From Fimenecus sp045532175 (GTDB lineage: Bacteria; Bacillota; Clostridia; Oscillospirales; Acutalibacteraceae), in assembly GCA_045532175.1 (NCBI GenBank), contig JAZSFK010000008.1:1-64000 (forward strand): a stretch of 64,000 nt of DNA, read 5' to 3'. The first letter of the stretch is position 1; each line of letters begins with the position of its first letter. Below are positions 34,588 to 41,002 of the stretch, piece after piece. The notes beneath the pieces were generated by a model. That model had not been told where the DNA came from. It ran no database searches and worked only from the letters and a program-made list of their open reading frames with translations. The position numbers were made by a program, and so were the translations under genes.

Positions 34588-34729
34588 AGTGTGTAAAATT
34601 TAATTTGCCATATTTTGAGATTTTTCAAAAATTTATAGGGAATACTTAATTTTTATAATCTTGTAAATCTTTCCCCCACGGGTATAAGCCCAAAGAGGAG
34701 TTTAAATTTATATATTTGGAGAGATATGT

Positions 34730-35920
34730 ATGGAAAGAAAAGTCGGTACTGTATCAAGAGGTATTCGCTGTCCTATTATTAGACAGGGTGATAATCTTGT
34801 TGATATCACAGTTACAAGTGTACTTGAAGCAGCTGAAAGCGAAGGTTTTTCACTTCGTGACAGAGATGTTGTTTCTCTTACCGAATCAATCGTAGCACGT
34901 GCTCAGGGTAACTATGCATCAGTTGACGATATTGCTGCTGATGTTAAAGCAAAACTTGGCGGAGAAACAATAGGTGTTATCTTCCCTATCCTTTCAAGAA
35001 ACCGTTTTGCAATCTGTCTTCGTGGTATTGCAAAGGGTGCAAAAAAGGTTGTTCTTATGCTCAGCTATCCAAGTGATGAGGTTGGTAACTCACTCGTTAC
35101 TTATGACCAGATTGACGAAGCGGGAATTAACCCTTATTCAGATATTCTTGATGAAGCAAAATACAGAGAACTTTTTGGTGAAAACAAGCACGAATTCACT
35201 GGTGTTGACTATGTAGCTTACTACTCAGATATAATTAAAGAAGCAGGTGCAGAAGCTGAAATCATTTTTGCAAATCAGCCTAAAACAATTCTTAACTATA
35301 CTGACTGTGTTCTTACTTGCGATATTCATACTAGACAGAGAACAAAGAGAATTTTAAAAGCTGCAGGTGCCAAAGTTGTTTGCGGACTTGATGATATTCT
35401 CAATGCTCCTGTAAACGGTAGCGGTTGTAATGAAAAATATGGTCTTCTTGGTTCAAATAAATCAACAGAAGATACAATCAAACTTTTCCCAAGAGATTGT
35501 CAGGGTCTTGTTGAGGACATTCAGGCTGAGTTCTTAAAGAGAACAGGCAAACATATTGAAGTTATGGTTTACGGTGATGGTGCATTCAAAGACCCACAAG
35601 GTAAAATCTGGGAGCTTGCTGACCCGGTTGTATCCCCTGCTCATACTGCAGGTCTCATCGGTACTCCAAACGAATTGAAACTTAAATATCTTGCTGACAA
35701 CGATTTTAAGAATCTTTCCGGTGCTGAACTTAAAGAAGCAATTTCTAACAGTATTAAAGCAAAACAGGATAATCTTGTTGGTAATATGGCATCTCAGGGT
35801 ACTACTCCCCGTCAGCTTACTGACCTTATCGGTTCACTCTGCGACCTTACAAGTGGTTCAGGTGATAAGGGTACACCAATTATTCTCGTTCAGGGATATT
35901 TTGATAACTACACAGACTAA
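34730..35920 (+). CDS. CofE-like (coenzyme F420-0:L-glutamate ligase family) protein
   Basis: Soluble protein of 396 residues, longer than archaeal CofE (about 250). The N-terminal part fits the F420_ligase domain: DVVSLTESIVARAQGNYASV (CofE DIVVVTSKIVSKAEGR-like), GVIFPILSRNRFAICLRGIA and VLMLSYPSDEVGNS. The C-terminal half has NEKYGLLGSNKSTEDTIKLF and MVYGDGAFKDPQGKIWELAD. The family joins glutamate to a phosphorylated cofactor using GTP, but Clostridia without F420 carry this long form and its role there is unknown. It lies 14 bases upstream of guaA and shares its promoter, which hints at a link to GMP, GTP or an amide-forming step. ATG with GGAGAG upstream. Confidence 0.82.
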   Translation: MERKVGTVSRGIRCPIIRQGDNLVDITVTSVLEAAESEGFSLRDRDVVSLTESIVARAQGNYASVDDIAADVKAKLGGETIGVIFPILSRNRFAICLRGIAKGAKKVVLMLSYPSDEVGNSLVTYDQIDEAGINPYSDILDEAKYRELFGENKHEFTGVDYVAYYSDIIKEAGAEAEIIFANQPKTILNYTDCVLTCDIHTRQRTKRILKAAGAKVVCGLDDILNAPVNGSGCNEKYGLLGSNKSTEDTIKLFPRDCQGLVEDIQAEFLKRTGKHIEVMVYGDGAFKDPQGKIWELADPVVSPAHTAGLIGTPNELKLKYLADNDFKNLSGAELKEAISNSIKAKQDNLVGNMASQGTTPRQLTDLIGSLCDLTSGSGDKGTPIILVQGYFDNYTD

Positions 35921-35934
35921 CGGAGGTAATGAAA

Positions 35935-36936
35935 ATGGATTGTAATGTTAGACCCGAAACAATGGAAAGAATTACCACCAAAGCATTAGCAGATGCTTTT
36001 ATTGAAGAACAAGTTAAGGCAGTTCGCGAACAGGTTGGTGACAAAAAGGTTCTTCTCGCTCTCTCCGGCGGTGTTGACTCATCAGTTGTCGCTGCTCTTC
36101 TCATCAAGGCAATCGGAAAACAATTAGTTTGTGTTCACGTTAATCACGGTCTTATGAGAAAGAATGAAAGTGAAAACGTTATTGAGGTTTTCGGCAAAGA
36201 GCTTGATGCAAACCTTATCTACGTTGATGCTACTGACCGTTTCCTTGACCTTCTTGCAGGTGTTAGCGACCCTGAAAGCAAAAGAAAGATTATCGGTGCT
36301 GAATTTATCAATGTTTTCGCAGACGAAGCAAGAAAGCTTGAAGGTGTTGAATATTTAGCACAGGGTACAATTTATCCTGATATTCTTGAAAGTTTTAAAC
36401 AGGCTGAAGGTAAAAAAGCTGTTAAGTCACACCACAATGTTGGCGGACTTCCTGAAGACCTTAACTTCCAGCTTGTTGAACCAATTAAACTCCTCTTCAA
36501 GGATGAGGTTCGTGTTGTTGGTGAGGCTCTTGGTCTTCCTCACGCTATGGTTTATCGTCAGCCATTCCCGGGACCCGGTCTTGGTGTTCGTTGCCTTGGT
36601 GCAATCACACGTGACAGACTCCATGCTCTTCGTGAGGCAGATGCAATTCTCCGTGAAGAATTTGACAAGAACGGTCTTGCTGAAAAGGTTTGGCAGTACT
36701 TTATTGCTGTGCCGGACGTTAAGAGTGTTGGCGTTAAGGATGAAAGCCGTTACGAAGGCTGGCCTGCAATCATCCGCGCTGTTAATACAAAGGATGCTAT
36801 GAGTGCCACAATCGAGGAAATTCCTTATGAGGTTCTTCATAAGGTTACTTACAGAATCACACATGAGGTTGACGGAATTAACCGTGTCCTCTATGACCTT
36901 ACTCCAAAGCCAATCGGCACAATCGAGTGGGAATAA
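35935..36936 (+). CDS. guaA: GMP synthase, ATP-pyrophosphatase and dimerisation domains only (no glutaminase domain)
   Basis: Amidates XMP to GMP in purine synthesis. Only 333 residues: the P-loop LALSGGVDSSVVAALL (residues 41-56), HVNHGLMRKNE, AQGTIYPDILES, LPEDLNFQLVEPIKLLFKDE, PFPGPGLGVRCLG and the C-terminal KPIGTIEWE all match standard GuaA. The class I glutamine amidotransferase domain of about 190 residues that normally precedes them is absent; instead there is a 30-residue helical lead-in. The enzyme must use free ammonia or a separate glutaminase subunit, as in archaeal GuaAa/GuaAb. Start: the ATG at 35935 lies seven bases after GGAGGT; the ATG at 35929 is too close to it. Confidence 0.93.
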   Translation: MDCNVRPETMERITTKALADAFIEEQVKAVREQVGDKKVLLALSGGVDSSVVAALLIKAIGKQLVCVHVNHGLMRKNESENVIEVFGKELDANLIYVDATDRFLDLLAGVSDPESKRKIIGAEFINVFADEARKLEGVEYLAQGTIYPDILESFKQAEGKKAVKSHHNVGGLPEDLNFQLVEPIKLLFKDEVRVVGEALGLPHAMVYRQPFPGPGLGVRCLGAITRDRLHALREADAILREEFDKNGLAEKVWQYFIAVPDVKSVGVKDESRYEGWPAIIRAVNTKDAMSATIEEIPYEVLHKVTYRITHEVDGINRVLYDLTPKPIGTIEWE

Positions 36937-36950
36937 TACACCAAATTTTA

Positions 36951-36980
36951 AACGCTCCGGTTATCGGAGCGTTTTTTTAT
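36951..36980 (+). terminator. Rho-independent terminator of guaA
   Basis: A perfect 9-bp stem, AACGCTCCG (36951-36959) with CGGAGCGTT (36965-36973), with a five-base loop and T7 tail, 14 bases after the stop codon. Confidence 0.95.
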
Positions 36981-37044
36981 TGCGTGATTCTTTTGCTGTC
37001 GTAAACAAATAATCATAAAAATCTATTACATTATATTTGTGTAT

Positions 37045-37098
37045 CGTCAACAAAAAGCACCCTTGACGCAGAGTAAACAGCTTTCGGAGTGCTTTTTT
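37045..37098 (+). terminator. Orphan terminator-like hairpin with an alternative pairing
   Basis: AAAAAGCAC (37052-37060) pairs with GTGCTTTTT (37089-37097) ahead of a T run. Its 5' arm also lies in the loop of another possible stem, CGTCAA (37045-37050) with TTGACG (37063-37068). No gene ends here, because guaA has already been terminated upstream. It may end a short RNA or read-through transcript. Confidence 0.5.
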
Positions 37099-37224
37099 CT
37101 ATAGAAAAATCAAATAGTATACAATTATGAACAATCTTTTTAACATTTGTATATTTTTACTTATTATTCAACATATTGCATAAATTGTAAGAAATTACAT
37201 TGTTTATACACAAATAGTGGATTT

Positions 37225-37286
37225 TTGACATATTTTACAAAAAAATTATTCATCATATTATATTTTTATGCTACTTGACATATTTT
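37225..37286 (+). repeat. 12-base direct repeat spaced 50 bases, overlapping a promoter
   Basis: TTGACATATTTT occurs at 37225-37236 and again at 37275-37286. The second copy contains the -35 box of the surface-protein promoter. The first has no good -10 at 17 bases. They may be a duplicated promoter element or paired regulator sites. Confidence 0.6.
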
Positions 37287-37303
37287 GGCGAAAGGAATAT
37301 AAT
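37275..37303 (+). promoter_or_regulatory. Consensus sigma-A promoter of the thioester surface protein
   Basis: Perfect -35 TTGACA (37275-37280), 17-base spacer and perfect -10 TATAAT (37298-37303). A leader of about 85 bases follows. A perfect match predicts strong basal transcription unless repressed. Confidence 0.88.
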
Positions 37304-37316
37304 GAAGTCGAGCTCA

Positions 37317-37362
37317 GAAAAAGCACATTTTAATTATTTAAAAGGTGTCCTATCGCTTTTTC
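37317..37362 (+). promoter_or_regulatory. Leader hairpin upstream of the surface-protein gene
   Basis: GAAAAAGC (37317-37324) pairs with GCTTTTTC (37355-37362) within the transcribed leader, about 20 bases before the SD (GGGAGG, 37380-37385). It has no T tail, so it is more likely an mRNA-stability or regulatory stem than a terminator. Confidence 0.5.
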
Positions 37363-37393
37363 CGAACAAATATTTTATTGGGAGGAATGATAT

Positions 37394-38950
37394 ATGAGAA
37401 GAAGATTATTTACTCTAATTCTTGCGACAATTCTTATTTTCAATTTCATTTTGGTCGTACCTGCGGCAGCTCAACAGGTAACGGCAATTACTAGTGGTTT
37501 TACAAATGTTGAATTTTCAAATGGTTACTTTGGGTACTGTATAGACCGTGATTTACACGGTGCATACACCAATGATGTATTCTATGAACATGACACATCA
37601 ATTGCTAAAAGTAATATTGATAACAGTGATATTTCTCAATATCTAAAAATCTTATTCACTCAACATTTTAATGATTTGTTTGTCTCTGATGGCAACGGTG
37701 GATATATTTTGGATAACAATAAAAAAGACTCTGTTATCCCACAGGCAATTTACAACCTTTCGGATGGACAATACATCTGGGGTGAATCAAAGAATCTTAT
37801 AAACTCAGTTAAAGCTTATACCGGTTCTGCAATTCCTGATGAGGGATACACCATTACACTTAACAATGGTGATGTTATTACTTTCTACTTTATGGCATTA
37901 GAGCCTGAAAAAACCGACCAGCAAACTTTCTTTGCTTACAAAATCACAGTAGGTAATCAGCCAACTCACCAACATGACTATGATGAAAACAATTGGGAAT
38001 CTGATGAAGATAATCACTGGCACGAATGTGATTGTGGTGACAAGAAGGATGTTGCTCCTCACGAAGGTAACGAACCTGATTGTATTCACCCATCAATCTG
38101 TGAAGATTGCGGTAAGGAATTAGAAGGTGTTAACCCTGATAATCATACAGGTAATACAGAAATAAGAAATCAGAAACCTGTTACTGAATTTGAAGATGGT
38201 TACACAGGCGACACATACTGTAAAGATTGCGGTGAACTTATTGAAAAAGGCACTGTAATTCCTGCTACTCACCAACACGACTATGACGAAAATAATTGGG
38301 AATCTGATGAAGATAACCACTGGCACGAATGTGATTGTGGTGACAAGAAAGATGTTGCTCCTCACGAAGGTAACGAACCTGATTGTATTCACCCATCAAT
38401 CTGTGAAGATTGCGGTAAAGAATTAGAAGGTGTTAACCCTGATAATCATACAGGTAATGAAGAAATAAGAAATCAGAAACCTGTTACTGAATTTGAAGAC
38501 GGTTACACTGGAGACACATACTGTAAAGATTGCGGTGAACTTATTGAAAAAGGTTCAGTAATTCCTGCAACTCACGAACACGACTACAATGAAGAAAATT
38601 GGGAGTCAGACGATGACAACCACTGGCATGAATGTGATTGTGGCGACAAGAAAGATGTTGAGGAACACATCTTCGTAGATGGTGAATGTATCTGCGGTAA
38701 TAAATCAGAAGATGACAATGAAAAACCAGATGATGGCGAAGTTCCCGGCGGTAGCTTAACACCGGGTGATGGTGATAAGCCAAGTGATGGTGATAAGCCG
38801 AGTGATGGTGAGAAACCGGACAATGAGCCAAACGAAAACCCGGACACAGATGCTGTCACAAATGTAACATTACCATTAGTTATATTAATCGCAAGTGCGA
38901 TAGGAATTGTATTCATTACCTACCGCAAAAAAGAACTTGACATTATCTAA
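37394..38950 (+). CDS. Secreted adhesin-like protein: thioester domain, His/Cys repeats, C-terminal anchor
   Basis: 518 residues. Signal peptide 1-26 (RRR, hydrophobic core, cleavage near PAAA-Q). Residues about 35-185 look like a Gram-positive thioester domain: Cys49 in YFGYCIDRD and Gln117 in IPQAIYNLSDGQ match the YC and (T)QxAIW motifs whose side chains cross-link. From 192, two and a fraction 101-residue repeats carry HxH, NHWHECDCG, CxxCGKE and YCKDCGE groups that could bind metal. An acidic Pro/Gly/Asp/Lys linker follows, then a final helix (LPLVILIASAIGIVFITY) and a RKKE tail. No LPXTG motif; NPDTD just before the helix resembles NPxT-type sorting signals. Probably covalently attached to the wall and able to bind host or diet amines. 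Monocistronic. Confidence 0.85.
   Translation: MRRRLFTLILATILIFNFILVVPAAAQQVTAITSGFTNVEFSNGYFGYCIDRDLHGAYTNDVFYEHDTSIAKSNIDNSDISQYLKILFTQHFNDLFVSDGNGGYILDNNKKDSVIPQAIYNLSDGQYIWGESKNLINSVKAYTGSAIPDEGYTITLNNGDVITFYFMALEPEKTDQQTFFAYKITVGNQPTHQHDYDENNWESDEDNHWHECDCGDKKDVAPHEGNEPDCIHPSICEDCGKELEGVNPDNHTGNTEIRNQKPVTEFEDGYTGDTYCKDCGELIEKGTVIPATHQHDYDENNWESDEDNHWHECDCGDKKDVAPHEGNEPDCIHPSICEDCGKELEGVNPDNHTGNEEIRNQKPVTEFEDGYTGDTYCKDCGELIEKGSVIPATHEHDYNEENWESDDDNHWHECDCGDKKDVEEHIFVDGECICGNKSEDDNEKPDDGEVPGGSLTPGDGDKPSDGDKPSDGEKPDNEPNENPDTDAVTNVTLPLVILIASAIGIVFITYRKKELDII
37967..38700 (+). repeat. 303-base in-frame tandem repeats in the surface-protein gene
   Basis: Copies start at 37967, 38270 and 38573, a constant period of 303 bases (101 codons). 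The first two are nearly identical in DNA and protein. The third is partial and more diverged. Such DNA identity favours copy-number change by recombination or slippage. Confidence 0.92.
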
Positions 38951-38971
38951 GTTCTAAATCCAATACTGTAT

Positions 38972-39016
38972 ATACCCTGCTATGGTTGATTATAAATCGT
39001 AGCAGGGTATTTTTTC
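38972..39016 (+). terminator. Rho-independent terminator of the surface-protein gene
   Basis: ATACCCTGCTA (38972-38982) pairs perfectly with TAGCAGGGTAT (39000-39010), a 17-base loop between them, followed by TTTTTCTT. Confidence 0.92.
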
Positions 39017-39045
39017 TTGTAAAAATGTTCACTTTATGCTAGAAT
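39017..39045 (+). promoter_or_regulatory. Probable promoter of the propeller-glycosidase/hydrolase pair
   Basis: TTGTAA (39017-39022), 17-base spacer and TAGAAT (39040-39045), immediately after the preceding terminator and 21 bases before the start codon. It is a fair, not perfect, match. Confidence 0.6.
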
Positions 39046-39066
39046 GGTTTAAAGGTTGGTGATAAT

Positions 39067-40023
39067 ATGCATAATATTACATTTGAACAATTCAACAGAG
39101 CTGAATTCGGACTTTATAACGGAAATCCCATACTTAAAAATCCTTGGAACAGTTTTGTAATTGCTGACCCAAGTGTTATCACTCCCAATATTTCCCACGA
39201 CGGAAAGTGGCATCTTTTCTGTCATACATTTTTCGGAGTTTACGGATATCAAAGTGCGGACGGAATTAATTTTAAAAGCACAGGCAAAATTGTTAATCGT
39301 GCTATGCGACCAAACATCAATTATATTGATGGTACGTATTATCTGTTTTTTGAGAGAACAAGACCTGTGATTTTCAATCTATTAAGCCTTGTAGGTGCAA
39401 AGTGGAAATCAGAGATTTACTGTGTGACATCAAAAAACTTAAAAGATTGGTCAAAGCCCTTTTTAGTTATCGGCAAAACACGTGATTACGAAGAATGTAA
39501 ACAAGGAATTGCCATTTCAAATCCGTTCCTTTTAAATACTGATAATGGATATAGAATGTACTATTCCTGTGGGCAGACTTTTATTAAGGACTGTGGTTTT
39601 TGTGAGCCTACCCACATCAGTTTCGCAGAAAGTCAAAGTATTACAAGTGACTATATTTCAAGGGAAAAACCTATTATCAGTCCTGACAAGAATGTTCATT
39701 ATCTCAATCTTTGTTCAGGCTGTTTAAAGGTATATAAACTAAAGGATTGTTACATTGGACTTCAAAACGGACTTTTTGAAGAAAATGGAAAAAGTCACTC
39801 TGCAATTATGCTTTTAAAATCCGATGATGGTGTGAATTTTGAGTTTGTAAAGCCTTTCTTAGTTCCACAAATGCAAGGAAACAGCAACTGGATGAAACAA
39901 TATGTTTATGCTTGTTGTCTTACTTATTACAATGGCAAATTAAGGCTTTATTTCAATGCACGTAATGTTTCGAACAATTTGACCGGCAGAGAATGTATAG
40001 GTATTTATGAGGCGGATGTGTGA
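39067..40023 (+). CDS. GH43-like five-bladed beta-propeller protein
   Basis: Cytoplasmic protein of 318 residues without signal peptide. Repeating blades with paired aromatic strands are visible (GKWHLFCHTFFGVYGYQSAD, GTYYLFFERTRP, GYRMYYSCGQTF, GKLRLYFNARN), and FVIADPSVITP gives the DP motif at the first-blade catalytic Asp of GH43/GH130-like enzymes. EECKQGIAISNPFLL may hold another acidic residue. Substrate cannot be assigned, and a phosphorylase or non-catalytic propeller is possible. It is followed five bases later by an alpha/beta hydrolase gene, so the two form an operon that ends at 40902. Confidence 0.68.
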   Translation: MHNITFEQFNRAEFGLYNGNPILKNPWNSFVIADPSVITPNISHDGKWHLFCHTFFGVYGYQSADGINFKSTGKIVNRAMRPNINYIDGTYYLFFERTRPVIFNLLSLVGAKWKSEIYCVTSKNLKDWSKPFLVIGKTRDYEECKQGIAISNPFLLNTDNGYRMYYSCGQTFIKDCGFCEPTHISFAESQSITSDYISREKPIISPDKNVHYLNLCSGCLKVYKLKDCYIGLQNGLFEENGKSHSAIMLLKSDDGVNFEFVKPFLVPQMQGNSNWMKQYVYACCLTYYNGKLRLYFNARNVSNNLTGRECIGIYEADV

Positions 40024-40027
40024 AACT

Positions 40028-40870
40028 ATGAAAAAAAGTAAAAAAGCATTAAAAGTTATAGGTTCGGTGGCGTTGGCTGTAGTGGTTGGTGCAGGTATAT
40101 GGCAAATAGCAGTTCGTCAGCAATCAAAGAAATACAATTTGATTACACTTGATACAAGTAATGTGCCATCCCCTATTACATCTCCTACAAAAGAAGACGA
40201 TATTCAATTAAGTGAAGTTAAAATGCACTATTCAGTTTATGGTGAAAAAGGTCATCCTTTAATTCTCGTTCACGGTAACGGTGGTAGTCAGAATTCACTT
40301 AAAGAGGCTGCTACATATCTTGCAAATAACTATGTTGTATATGTTATTGAAAGTCGTTGTCACGGACAAAGCAGTGACCCGGGAGTCATTTCATATGACT
40401 TAATGGCGAGGGATATTAAAGAATTCATTGAAGCTTTAGGACTCCATAAGCCTTATCTTATGGGGCATAGTGATGGCGGAATAAATGCACTTACAGTTGC
40501 CTATACATATCCTGATTTACTTGGTGGATTCGTTTCTTGTGGTGCAAACACAACACCTGATACATTCAAGCCATATTTTACAATTGGTGTTAAAGTGAAT
40601 GACATTTTCAATCCAAACAAGTTAAATGACATGATGCTCACACAACCACAGATAAATGAAGAATTGCTTTCAAAAATCACCTGCCCTGCTTACATTGTTG
40701 CAGGAGAATATGATATTATGTGGTTGTCTGATTCAGTACTAATTCACGAGAATATCAAAGGAAGTAAAATTGCAATTATCAAAGGCGGAAATCACTCGTC
40801 TTACATTTCACAAGACGGTAAGCAGGCATATGTTCTTGCACACGAGTTTTTCAGTTCAATTGAGCAATAA
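40028..40870 (+). CDS. Membrane-anchored alpha/beta hydrolase
   Basis: 280 residues. The N-terminus (ATG 40028) has basic KKSKKALK then a hydrophobic stretch VIGSVALAVVVGAGIWQIAV that would act as an uncleaved anchor, placing the enzyme outside the cell. Catalytic core: oxyanion loop LVHGNGGSQ, nucleophile elbow MGHSDGGINA, Asp in VAGEYDIMW and His in IKGGNHSSY, with the order and spacing normal for the alpha/beta hydrolase fold. Likely an esterase or peptidase-like hydrolase; substrate unknown. An earlier in-frame ATG at 40007 lies before the GAGG ribosome site and within the previous gene. A terminator follows five bases after the stop. Confidence 0.85.
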   Translation: MKKSKKALKVIGSVALAVVVGAGIWQIAVRQQSKKYNLITLDTSNVPSPITSPTKEDDIQLSEVKMHYSVYGEKGHPLILVHGNGGSQNSLKEAATYLANNYVVYVIESRCHGQSSDPGVISYDLMARDIKEFIEALGLHKPYLMGHSDGGINALTVAYTYPDLLGGFVSCGANTTPDTFKPYFTIGVKVNDIFNPNKLNDMMLTQPQINEELLSKITCPAYIVAGEYDIMWLSDSVLIHENIKGSKIAIIKGGNHSSYISQDGKQAYVLAHEFFSSIEQ

Positions 40871-40874
40871 TTTC

Positions 40875-40902
40875 AGAGGGTAGTTAACTACCCTCTTTTT
40901 TC
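40875..40902 (+). terminator. Rho-independent terminator
   Basis: The perfect palindrome GAGGGTAGTTAACTACCCTC (40876-40895) is flanked by A/T and followed by T6, right after the alpha/beta hydrolase stop codon. Confidence 0.93.
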
Positions 40903-41002
40903 GTCAATTTATGAATATCTGTACATTATGTCTATTTACTATTGTCTTTTATATAGCTTTATGGTTAAATAAATCTATTAACAATATAAGGGGAATTTTG
41001 TT

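Larger units (their letters stand above)
34350..34729. other. 380-base divergent intergenic region
   Basis: Separates locus B (minus) from the CofE-like/guaA genes (plus). It holds two back-to-back sigma-A promoters, at 34430-34458 and 34558-34587, and an untranslated leader of about 136 bases before the CofE-like gene. That leader contains a CCCCCACGGGTATAAGCCC stretch that could form a small hairpin. No open frame with an SD and no recognised riboswitch was found. Confidence 0.6.
36937..37393. other. 457-base intergenic region before the surface-protein gene
   Basis: Contains, in order: the guaA terminator, an orphan terminator-like hairpin (37045-37098), AT-rich DNA without genes (37099-37224), two 12-base direct repeats 50 bases apart, a consensus promoter and a hairpin in the leader of the surface-protein gene. 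No open frame with an SD was seen. Confidence 0.6.

Noticed and set aside
34594..34729. Purine or other riboswitch in the leader of the CofE-like/guaA operon
   Set aside because: No conserved core of a known purine, SAM, PreQ1 or ykkC-type riboswitch could be recognised; only a small possible hairpin.
7563..35920. FrhB-like and CofE-like genes as evidence for coenzyme F420 or methanogen ancestry
   Set aside because: Both families are widespread in Firmicutes without F420, and no F420 biosynthesis genes were seen.
37967..38700. Regular repeats that could suggest a CRISPR-like or satellite array
   Set aside because: The period is exactly 101 codons, the frame stays open, and the units encode conserved His/Cys motifs, so these are protein repeats.
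37898..38916. Open frames on the minus strand across the repeat region
   Set aside because: They mirror the plus-strand repeat, have no SD and give low-complexity His/Ser/Val-rich proteins; shadows of the surface gene.
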